From positions 5,084,001-5,148,000 of the forward strand of contig OZ059897.1 of NCBI GenBank assembly GCA_964057225.1: DNA of 64,000 nt, read 5' to 3'. Shown piece after piece: positions 54,059-64,000 of this stretch (positions are counted from its first letter, which is position 1; the number at the start of each line of letters is the position of its first letter). Source of the DNA: Auanema rhodensis (lineage: Eukaryota; Nematoda; Chromadorea; Rhabditida; Rhabditidae). The position numbers were made by a program, and so were the translations under genes. Under the pieces are notes generated by a model. It made no database searches and was not told the origin of the DNA. It worked only from the letters and a program-made list of their open reading frames with translations.

Positions 54059-57050
54059 AGTCATGGTTACCATGCACCAATATCAATAAAAATTTGTTTT
54101 TAGACTAATATGGACATGTGGAATCTAATTTTGAAAACCGCATCTCTTTATCTTTCACGTGAAGTGAGTTACATACCAAGTGCACATCACGTGTACATTT
54201 AATTAGCATAAATTAAAGTTCACGTAAATTTCAAAGTCATGGTTACCATGCACTAATATCAATAAAAATTTGTTTTTAGACTAATATGGACATGGGGAAT
54301 CTAATTTTGAAAACCGCATCTCTATATCTTTCACGTGAAGCGAGTTACATACCAAGTGCACATCACGTGTACATTTAATTAGCATAAATTAAAGTTCACG
54401 TAAATTTCAAAGTCATGGTTACCATGCACCAATATCAATAAAAATTTGTTTTTAGACTAATATGGACATGTGGAATCTAATTTTGAAAACCGCATCTCTT
54501 TATCTTTCACGTGAAGTGAGTTACATACCAAGTGCACATCACGTGTACATTCAATTAGCATAAATTAAAGTTCACGTAAATTTCAAAATCATGGTTACCA
54601 TGCACCAATATCCATAAAAATTTGTTTTTAGACTAATATGGAGATGTGGAATCTAATTTTGAAAACCGCATCTCTTTATCTTTCACGTGAAGCGAGTTAC
54701 ATACCAAGTGCACATCACGTGCACATTTAATTAGCATAAATTAAAGTTCACGTAAATTTCAAAGTCATGGTTACCATGCACCAATATCAATAAAAATTTG
54801 TTTTTAGACTAATATGAACATGGGGAATCTAATTTTGAAAATCGCATCTTTTTATCTTTCACGTGAAGCGAGCTACATACCCAGTGCACATCACGTGCAC
54901 ATTTAATTAGCATAAATTAAAGTTCACGTAAATTTCAAAGTCATGGTTACCATGCACCAATATCAATAAAAATTTGTTTTTAGACTAATATGAACATGGG
55001 GAATCTAATTTTGAAAATCGCATCTCTTTATCTTTCACGTGAAGCAAGTTACATACCAAGTGCACAGCACGTGTACATTTAATTAGCATAAATTAAAGTT
55101 CACGTAAATTTCAAAGTCATGGTTACCATGCACCAATATCAATAAAAATTTGTTTTTAGACTAATATGGACATGTGGAATCTAATTTTGGAAACCGCATC
55201 TCTTTATCTTTCACGTGAAGCAAGTTACATACCAAGTGCACATCACGTGTACATTTAATTAGCATAAATTAAAGTTCACGTAAATTTCAAAGTCATGGTT
55301 ACCATGAACCAATATCAATAAAAATTTGTTTTTAGACTAATATGGACATGTGGAATCTAATTTTAAAAACCGCATCTCTTTATCTTTCACGTGAAGTGAG
55401 TTACATACCAAGTGCACATCACGTGTACATTTAATTAGCATAAATTAAAGTTCACGTAAATTTCAAAGTCATGGTTACCATGCACTAATATCAATAAAAA
55501 TTTGTTTTTAGACTAATATGGACATGGGGAATCTAATTTTGAAAACCGCATCTCTATATCTTTCACGTGAAGCGAGTTACATACCAAGTGCACATCACGT
55601 GTACATTTAATTAGCATAAATTAAAGTTCACGTAAATTTCAAAGTCATGGTTACCATGCACTAATATCAATAAAAATTTGTTTTTAGACTAATATGAACA
55701 TGGGGAATCTAATTTTGAAAATCGCATCTCTTTATCTTTCACGTGAAGCGAGTTACATACCCAGTGCACATCACGTGCACATTTAATTAGCATAAATTAA
55801 AGTTCACGTAAATTTCAGAGTCATGGTTACCATGCACCAATATCAATAAAAATTTGTTTTTAGACTAATATGGACATGTGGAATCTAATTTTGAAAACCG
55901 CATCTCTTTATCTTTCACGTGAAGCAAGTTACATACCAAGTGCACATCACGTGTACATTTAATTAGCATAAATTAAAGTTCACGTAAATTTCAAAGTCAT
56001 GGTTACCATGCACCAATATCAATAAAAATTTGTTTTTAGACTAATATGGACATGGGGAATCTAATTTTGAAAACCGCATCTCTTTATCTTTCACGTGAAG
56101 CAAGTTACATACCAAGTGCACAGCACGTGTACATTTAATTAGCATAAATTAAAGTTCACGTAAATTTCAAAGTCATGGTTACCATGCACCAATATCAATA
56201 AAAATTTGTTTTTAGACTAATATGGACATGGGGAATCTAATTTTGAAAACCGCATCTCTTTATCTTTCACGTGAAGTGAGTTACATACCAAGTGCACATC
56301 ACGTGTACATTTAATTAGCATAAATTAAAGTTCACGTAAATTTCAAAGTCATGGTTACCATGAACCAATATCAATAACAATTTGTTTTTAGACTAATATG
56401 TACATGTGGAATCTAATTTTGAAAACCGCATCTCTTTATCTTTCACGTGAAGTGAGTTACATACCAAGTGCACATCACGTGTACATTTAATTAGCATAAA
56501 TTAAAGTTCACGTAAATTTCAAAGTCATGGTTACCATGAACCAATATCAATAACAATTTGTTTTTAGACTAATATGGACATGTGGAATCTAATTTTGGGA
56601 ACCGCATCTCTTTATCTTTCACGTGAAGCAAGTTAGATACCAAGTACACATCACGTGCACATTTAATTAGCATAAATTAAAGTTCACGTAAATTTCAAAG
56701 TCATGGTTACCATGCACCAATATCAATAAAAATTTGTTTTTAAACTAATATGGACATGTGGAATCTAATTTTGAAAACCGCATCTCTTTATCTTTCACGT
56801 GAAGTGAGTTACATACCAAGTGCACATCACGTGTACATTTAATTAGCATAAATTAAAGTTCACGTAAATTTCAAAGTCATGGTTACCATGCACTAATATC
56901 AATAAAAATTTGTTTTTAGACTAATATGAACATGGGGAATCTAATTTTGAAAATCGCATCTCTTTATCTTTCACGTGAAGCGAGTTACATACCCAGTGCA
57001 CATCACGTGCACATTTAATTAGCATAAATTAAAGTTCACGTAAATTTCAG
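54059..57050 (+). repeat. 17-monomer HOR, copy 2 (2992 bp)
   Basis: This is the direct successor of copy 1 at offset 2992: ATATCCATAAA at 51620/54612, CTACATACCC at 51881/54873 and CAGAGTC at 51064/54056/57048. The third monomer differs (54411: CACCAAT, CTTTATC, GTGAG, ATTCAATTAG). The fourth has GGAGATGTGG. At 55819-56346 the three monomers read GTGG/GCAAG, GGGG/CACAGC and GGGG/GTGAG instead of the copy 1 types, and the next carries TGTACATGTGG. Its last four monomers overlap the start of the 8-monomer HOR. Confidence 0.87.
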
Positions 57051-57754
57051 AGTCATGGTTACCATGCACCAATATCAATAAAAATTTGTTTTTAGACTAA
57101 TATGGACATGTGGAATCTAATTTTGAAAACCGCATCTCTTTATCTTTCACGTGAAGCAAGTTACATACCAAGTGCACATCACGTGTACATTTAATTAGCA
57201 TAAATTAAAGTTCACGTAAATTTCAAAGTCATGGTTACCATGCACCAATATCAATAAAAATTTGTTTTTAGACTAATATGGACATGGGGAATCTAATTTT
57301 GAAAACCGCATCTCTTTATCTTTCACGTGAAGCAAGTTACATACCAAGTGCACAGCACGTGTACATTTAATTAGCATAAATTAAAGTTCACGTAAATTTC
57401 AAAGTCATGGTTACCATGCACCAATATCAATAAAAATTTGTTTTTAGACTAATATGGACATGGGGAATCTAATTTTGGGAACCGCATCTCTTTATCTTTC
57501 ACGTGAAGCAAGTTAGATACCAAGTACACATCACGTGCACATTTAATTAGCATAAATTAAAGTTCACGTAAATTTCAAAGTCATGGTTACCATGCACCAA
57601 TATCAATAAAAATTTGTTTTTAAACTAATATGGACATGTGGAATCTAATTTTGAAAACCGCATCTCTTTATCTTTCACGTGAAGTGAGTTACATACCAAG
57701 TGCACATCACGTGTACATTTAATTAGCATAAATTAAAGTTCACGTAAATTTCAA
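56347..57754 (+). repeat. 8-monomer HOR, copy 1 (1408 bp)
   Basis: Order of units: GAACC/AACAATT/TGTACATGTGG; GAACC/GGGAACC/TTAGATACC; TTAAACTAAT/GTGAG; CACTAAT/TGAACATG/AAAATCGC/TTTCAGAG; GTGG/GCAAG; GGGG/GCAAG/CACAGC; GGGG/GGGAACC/TTAGATACC; TTAAACTAAT/GTGAG. The TGTACATGTGG marker lies at 56401, 57809 and 59217, exactly 1408 bp apart. GGGAACC units lie at 56591, 57999 and 59407, and at 57471, 58879 and 60287, also 1408 bp apart. Confidence 0.93.
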
Positions 57755-59162
57755 AGTCATGGTTACCATGAACCAATATCAATAACAATTTGTTTTTAGA
57801 CTAATATGTACATGTGGAATCTAATTTTGAAAACCGCATCTCTTTATCTTTCACGTGAAGTGAGTTACATACCAAGTGCACATCACGTGTACATTTAATT
57901 AGCATAAATTAAAGTTCACGTAAATTTCAAAGTCATGGTTACCATGAACCAATATCAATAACAATTTGTTTTTAGACTAATATGGACATGTGGAATCTAA
58001 TTTTGGGAACCGCATCTCTTTATCTTTCACGTGAAGCAAGTTAGATACCAAGTACACATCACGTGCACATTTAATTAGCATAAATTAAAGTTCACGTAAA
58101 TTTCAAAGTCATGGTTACCATGCACCAATATCAATAAAAATTTGTTTTTAAACTAATATGGACATGTGGAATCTAATTTTGAAAACCGCATCTCTTTATC
58201 TTTCACGTGAAGTGAGTTACATACCAAGTGCACATCACGTGTACATTTAATTAGCATAAATTAAAGTTCACGTAAATTTCAAAGTCATGGTTACCATGCA
58301 CTAATATCAATAAAAATTTGTTTTTAGACTAATATGAACATGGGGAATCTAATTTTGAAAATCGCATCTCTTTATCTTTCACGTGAAGCGAGTTACATAC
58401 CCAGTGCACATCACGTGCACATTTAATTAGCATAAATTAAAGTTCACGTAAATTTCAGAGTCATGGTTACCATGCACCAATATCAATAAAAATTTGTTTT
58501 TAGACTAATATGGACATGTGGAATCTAATTTTGAAAACCGCATCTCTTTATCTTTCACGTGAAGCAAGTTACATACCAAGTGCACATCACGTGTACATTT
58601 AATTAGCATAAATTAAAGTTCACGTAAATTTCAAAGTCATGGTTACCATGCACCAATATCAATAAAAATTTGTTTTTAGACTAATATGGACATGGGGAAT
58701 CTAATTTTGAAAACCGCATCTCTTTATCTTTCACGTGAAGCAAGTTACATACCAAGTGCACAGCACGTGTACATTTAATTAGCATAAATTAAAGTTCACG
58801 TAAATTTCAAAGTCATGGTTACCATGCACCAATATCAATAAAAATTTGTTTTTAGACTAATATGGACATGGGGAATCTAATTTTGGGAACCGCATCTCTT
58901 TATCTTTCACGTGAAGCAAGTTAGATACCAAGTACACATCACGTGCACATTTAATTAGCATAAATTAAAGTTCACGTAAATTTCAAAGTCATGGTTACCA
59001 TGCACCAATATCAATAAAAATTTGTTTTTAAACTAATATGGACATGTGGAATCTAATTTTGAAAACCGCATCTCTTTATCTTTCACGTGAAGTGAGTTAC
59101 ATACCAAGTGCACATCACGTGTACATTTAATTAGCATAAATTAAAGTTCACGTAAATTTCAA
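57755..59162 (+). repeat. 8-monomer HOR, copy 2 (1408 bp)
   Basis: This is identical in monomer order to copy 1, with no substitution noticed between copies 1 and 2 by eye. The block is made of the last four monomers of the 17-monomer unit plus four more of related types, so the 8-monomer HOR probably arose from the 17-monomer one. Confidence 0.93.
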
Positions 59163-60922
59163 AGTCATGGTTACCATGAACCAATATCAATAACAATTTG
59201 TTTTTAGACTAATATGTACATGTGGAATCTAATTTTGAAAACCGCATCTCTTTATCTTTCACGTGAAGTGAGTTACATACCAAGTGCACATCACGTGTAC
59301 ATTTAATTAGCATAAATTAAAGTTCACGTAAATTTCAAAGTCATGGTTACCATGAACCAATATCAATAACAATTTGTTTTTAGACTAATATGGACATGTG
59401 GAATCTAATTTTGGGAACCGCATCTCTTTATCTTTCACGTGAAGCAAGTTAGATACCAAGTACACATCACGTGCACATTTAATTAGCATAAATTAAAGTT
59501 CACGTTAATTTCAAAGTCATGGTTACCATGCACCAATATCAATAAAAATTTGTTTTTAAACTAATATGGACATGTGGAATCTAATTTTGAAAACCGCATC
59601 TCTTTATCTTTCACGTGAAGTGAGTTACATACCAAGTGCACATCACGTGTACATTTAATTAGCATAAATTAAAGTTCACGTAAATTTCAAAGTCATGGTT
59701 ACCATGCACTAATATCAATAAAAATTTGTTTTTAGACTAATATGAACATGGGGAATCTAATTTTGAAAATCGCATCTCTTTATCTTTCACGTGAAGCGAG
59801 TTACATACCCAGTGCACATCACGTGCACATTTAATTAGCATAAATTAAAGTTCACGTAAATTTCAGAGTCATGGTTACCATGCACCAATATCAATAAAAA
59901 TTTGTTTTTAGACTAATATGGACATGTGGAATCTAATTTTGAAAACCGCATCTCTTTATCTTTCACGTGAAGCAAGTTACATACCAAGTGCACATCACGT
60001 GTACATTTAATTAGCATAAATTAAAGTTCACGTAAATTTCAAAGTCATGGTTACCATGCACCAATATCAATAAAAATTTGTTTTTAGACTAATATGGACA
60101 TGGGGAATCTAATTTTGAAAACCGCATCTCTTTATCTTTCACGTGAAGCAAGTTACATACCAAGTGCACAGCACGTGTACATTTAATTAGCATAAATTAA
60201 AGTTCACGTAAATTTCAAAGTCATGGTTACCATGCACCAATATCAATAAAAATTTGTTTTTAGACTAATATGGACATGGGGAATCTAATTTTGGGAACCG
60301 CATCTCTTTATCTTTCACGTGAAGCAAGTTAGATACCAAGTACACATCACGTGCACATTTAATTAGCATAAATTAAAGTTCACGTAAATTTCAAAGTCAT
60401 GGTTACCATGCACCAATATCAATAAAAATTTGTTTTTAGACTAATATGGACATGGGGAATCTAATTTTGAAAACCGCATCTCTTTATCTTTCACGTGAAG
60501 CAAGTTACATACCAAGTGCACAGCACGTGTACATTTAATTAGCATAAATTAAAGTTCACGTAAATTTCAAAGTCATGGTTACCATGCACCAATATCAATA
60601 AAAATTTGTTTTTAGACTAATATGGACATGGGGAATCTAATTTTGGGAACCGCATCTCTTTATCTTTCACGTGAAGCAAGTTAGATACCAAGTACACATC
60701 ACGTGCACATTTAATTAGCATAAATTAAAGTTCACGTAAATTTCAAAGTCATGGTTACCATGCACCAATATCAATAAAAATTTGTTTTTAAACTAATATG
60801 GACATGTGGAATCTAATTTTGAAAACCGCATCTCTTTATCTTTCACGTGAAGTGAGTTACATACCAAGTGCACATCACGTGTACATTTAATTAGCATAAA
60901 TTAAAGTTCACGTAAATTTCAA
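59163..60922 (+). repeat. 8-monomer HOR, copy 3, with a 2-monomer internal duplication
   Basis: The first seven monomers match copies 1 and 2, with one private change (CACGTTAAT, A to T at 59505 or nearby). The sixth and seventh monomers (60043-60394: CACAGC then GGGAACC) are then repeated at 60395-60746, shown by GGGAACC marks at 60287 and 60639, 352 bp apart. The eighth monomer (TTAAACTAAT) follows at 60747. The 352-bp duplication is younger than the HOR itself. Confidence 0.88.
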
Positions 60923-63914
60923 AGTCATGGTTACCATGAACCAATATCAATAACAATTTGTTTTTAGACTAATATGGACATGTGGAATCTAATTTTGAAA
61001 ACCGCATCTCTTTATCTTTCACGTGAAGTGAGTTACATACCAAGTGCACATCACGTGTACATTTAATTAGCATAAATTAAAGTTCACGTAAATTTCAAAG
61101 TCATGGTTACCATGCACTAATATCAATAAAAATTTGTTTTTAGACTAATATGGACATGGGGAATCTAATTTTGAAAACCGCATCTCTATATCTTTCACGT
61201 GAAGCGAGTTACATACCAAGTGCACATCACGTGTACATTTAATTAGCATAAATTAAAGTTCACGTAAATTTCAAAGTCATGGTTACCATGCACTAATATC
61301 AATACAAATTTGTTTTTAGACTAATATGGACATGTGGAATCTAATTTTGAAAACCGCATCTCTTTATCTTTCACGTGAAGTGAGTTACATACCAAGTGCA
61401 CATCACGTGTACATTCAATTAGCATAAATTAAAGTTCACGTAAATTTCAAAATCATGGTTACCATGCACCAATATCAATAAAAATTTGTTTTTAGACTAA
61501 TATGGACATGTGGAATCTAATTTTGAAAACCGCATCTCTTTATCTTTCACGTGAAGCGAGTTACATACCAAGTGCACATCACGTGCACATTTAATTAGCA
61601 TAAATTAAAGTTCACGTAAATTTCAAAGTCATGGTTACCATGCACCAATATCAATAAAAATTTGTTTTTAGACTAATATGGACATGTGGAATCTAAATTT
61701 GAAAACCGCATCTCTTTATCTTTCACGTGAAGCAAGTTACTTACCAAGTGCACAGCACGTGTACATTTAATTAGCATAAATTAAAGTTCACGTAAATTTC
61801 AAAGTCATGGTTACCATGCACCAATATCAATAAAAATTTGTTTTTAGACTAATATGGACATGGGGAATCTAATTGTGAAAACCGCATCTCTTTATCTTTC
61901 ACGTGAAGCGAGTTACATACCAAGTGCACATCACGTGTACATTTAATTAGCATTAATTAAAGTTCACGTAAATTTCAAAGTCATGGTTACCATGAACCAA
62001 TATCAATAACATTTTGTTTTTAGACTAATATGGACATGTGGAATCTAATTTTGAAAACCGCATCTCTTTATCTTTCACGTGAAGTGAGTTACATACCAAG
62101 TGCACATCACGTGTACATTTAATTAGCATAAATTAAAGTTCACGTAAATTTCAAAGTCATGGTTACCATGAACCAATATCAATAACAATTTGTTTTTAGA
62201 CTAATATGGACATGTGGAATCTAATTTTGAAAACCGCATCTCTTTATCTTTCACGTGAAGTGAGTTACATACCAAGTGCACATCACGTGTACATTTAATT
62301 AGCATAAATTAAAGTTCACGTAAATTTCAAAGTCATGGTTACCATGCACTAATATCAATAAAAATTTGTTTTTAGACTAATATGGACATGGGGAATCTAA
62401 TTTTGAAAACCGCATCTCTTTATCTTTCACGTGAAGCAAGTTACATACCAAGTGCACAGCACGTGTACATTTAATTAGCATAAATTAAAGTTCACGTAAA
62501 TTTCAAAGTCATGGTTACCATGCACCAATATCAATAAAAATTTGTTTTTAGACTAATATGGACATGGGGAATCTAATTTTGGGAACCGCATCTCTTTATC
62601 TTTCACGTGAAGCAAGTTAGATACCAAGTACACATCACGTGCACATTTAATTAGCATAAATTAAAGTTCACGTAAATTTCAAAGTCATGGTTTCCATGCA
62701 CCAATATCAATAAAAATTTGTTTTTAGACTAATATGGACATGTGGAATCTAATTTTGAAAACCGCATCTTTTTATCTTTCACGTGAAGTGAGTTACATAC
62801 CAAGTGCACATCACGTGTACATTTAATTAGCATAAATTAAAGTTCACGTAAATTTCAAAGTCATGGTTACCATGAACCAATATCAATAACAATTTGTTTT
62901 TAGACTAATATGGACATGTGGAATCTAATTTTGAAAACCGCATCTCTTTATCTTTCACGTGAAGCGAGTTACATACCAAGTGCACATCACGTGTACATTT
63001 AATTAGCATTAATTAAAGTTCACGTAAATTTCAAAGTCATGGTTACCATGAACCAATATCAATAACAATTTGTTTTTAGACTAATATGGACATGTGGAAT
63101 CTAATTTTGAAAACCGCATCTCTTTATCTTTCACGTGAAGCAAGTTACATACCAAGTGCACAGCACGTGTACATTTAATTAGCATAAATTAAAGTTCACG
63201 TAAATTTCAAAGTCATGGTTACCATGCACCAATATCAATAAAAATTTGTTTTTAGACTAATATGGACATGGGGAATCTAATTGTGAAAACCGCATCTCTT
63301 TATCTTTCACGTGAAGCGAGTTACATACCAAGTGCACATCACGTGTACATTTAATTAGCATTAATTAAAGTTCACGTAAATTTCAAAGTCATGGTTACCA
63401 TGAACCAATATCAATAACAATTTGTTTTTAGACTAATATGGACATGTGGAATCTAATTTTGAAAACCGCATCTCTTTATCTTTCACGTGAAGTGAGTTAC
63501 ATACCAAGTGCACATCACGTGTACATTTAATTAGCATAAATTAAAGTTCACGTAAATTTCAAAGTCATGGTTACCATGCACTAATATCAATAAAAATTTG
63601 TTTTTAGACTAATATGGACATGGGGAATCTAATTTTGAAAACCGCATCTCTTTATCTTTCACGTGAAGCAAGTTACATACCAAGTGCACAGCACGTGTAC
63701 ATTTAATTAGCATAAATTAAAGTTCACGTAAATTTCAAAGTCATGGTTACCATGCACCAATATCAATAAAAATTTGTTTTTAGACTAATATGGACATGGG
63801 GAATCTAATTTTGGGAACCGCATCTCTTTATCTTTCACGTGAAGCAAGTTAGATATCAAGTACACATCACGTGCACATTTAATTAGCATAAATTAAAGTT
63901 CACGTAAATTTCAA
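60923..63914 (+). repeat. Distal mosaic with a 7/8-monomer repeat (17 monomers)
   Basis: This segment mixes types from the 17-monomer HOR (CTCTATATC at 61099, ATTCAATTAG/CAAAATC at 61275) with new ones: AATTGTG/GCATTAATT at 61803 and 63211 (1408 bp apart), and CACTAAT/CACAGC followed by GGGAACC at 62331/63563 (1232 bp apart). The monomer at 62859 looks chimeric, with a GAACC/AACAATT/GTGG start and a GCGAG/GCATTAATT end. Private variants include AATACAAATTT near 61303, CTAAATTTG near 61694, TTACTTACC near 61737, AACATTTTG near 62007 and GGTTTCCATG near 62689. Confidence 0.78.
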
Positions 63915-64000
63915 AATCATGGTTACCATGCACCAATATCAATAAAAATTTGTTTTTAGACTAATATGGACATGTGGAATCTAATTTTGAAAACCGCATC
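63915..64000 (+). repeat. Partial satellite monomer at the window edge (86 bp)
   Basis: The window ends at monomer position 86, just after AAAACCGCATC. The monomer begins AATCATGG (G to A at its second base) and carries GTGGAATC. Nothing suggests the array stops here. Confidence 0.97.

Larger units (their letters stand above)
1..64000 (+). repeat. 176-bp satellite DNA array, 363 complete monomers
   Basis: The entire window is a head-to-tail tandem array of one 176-bp monomer, taken here to begin at AGTCATGG. Monomer starts fall at 1, 177, 353, 529 and so on. The last start, at 63915, equals 363 periods of 176 plus 26 bases, which is exactly nine 3-bp insertions minus one 1-bp deletion. Monomers differ mostly by a few substitutions at recurrent sites. 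All are in the same orientation, and no foreign sequence interrupts them. Base composition is about 32% GC. A nucleosome-sized AT-rich unit with higher-order structure is the usual form of centromeric or pericentromeric satellites in eukaryotes; that role is inferred. The family and species are not recognised. The array runs off both ends of the window, so its full length is unknown. Confidence 0.99.

Noticed and set aside
1-64000. CRISPR-like array of regular repeats
   Set aside because: The repeat unit is contiguous 176 bp with no unique spacers, far longer than CRISPR repeats, and no cas genes are present.
1-64000. CENP-B box in the monomer
   Set aside because: I looked on both strands for the NTTCG....A..CGGG core and found nothing close. 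The CCGC and TTCACG pieces do not form the motif.
1-64000. Identity with the Brassica 176-bp, Arabidopsis 178-bp or primate 171-bp centromere repeats
   Set aside because: The length is similar, but I see no matching stretches to what I remember of those families, so I do not assign the repeat to any of them.

Overview
The whole window is one uninterrupted tandem array of a short AT-rich satellite DNA. The monomer is 176 bp and about 32% GC (hand count of the monomer at 177-352). All copies run head to tail in the same orientation. Counting from the first base, there are 363 complete monomers (1-63914) and an 86-bp partial one (63915-64000). The bookkeeping closes exactly with 353 monomers of 176 bp, nine of 179 bp (a 3-bp ATC duplication) and one of 175 bp (one T lost from a T5 run). 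I see no gene, RNA gene, transposon, telomere repeat, inversion or unique sequence anywhere.

This is eukaryotic heterochromatin. A nucleosome-length, AT-rich monomer in long homogeneous arrays with higher-order repeats (HORs) is typical of centromeric or pericentromeric satellites in plants and animals. That role is inferred from form: I do not recognise the repeat family and cannot name the organism. Each monomer carries two CACGTG palindromes and a third CACGTA-type site, 32 and 33 bp apart, a CATGGT/ACCATG inverted repeat, and an A5T3GT5 tract.

Layout, using diagnostic variants as markers: (1) 1-8.4 kb, two copies of a roughly 26-monomer block, with a 12-monomer tandem duplication at 6865-10912. 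(2) 11.1-15.0 kb, a 5/6/7-monomer HOR. (3) 15.0-19.5 kb, a mosaic with CTCATTATC and AATTGTG markers. (4) 19.7-21.1 kb, a 4-monomer duplication. (5) 21.8-25.5 kb, a 10/11-monomer duplication. (6) 25.5-30.3 kb, a mosaic that includes a third relative of the first block about 26.8 kb away. (7) 30.3-32.9 kb, a 7/8-monomer duplication with a chimeric monomer. (8) 33.3-46.8 kb, 5-monomer HORs marked by the 179-bp monomer, ending in a nearly perfect 3702-bp tandem duplication. (9) 46.8-64 kb, a domain dominated by GTGGAAT monomers, holding a 17-monomer HOR and a three-fold 8-monomer HOR.

The array reads as a record of repeated unequal exchange and local amplification. Neighbouring blocks are most alike, and each domain has private markers. 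The one reading frame worth mentioning (49275-49457, minus strand, 60 codons) is a chance product of a point mutation that removes a stop codon, not a gene. All comparisons were made by eye, so block edges are accurate to about one monomer.
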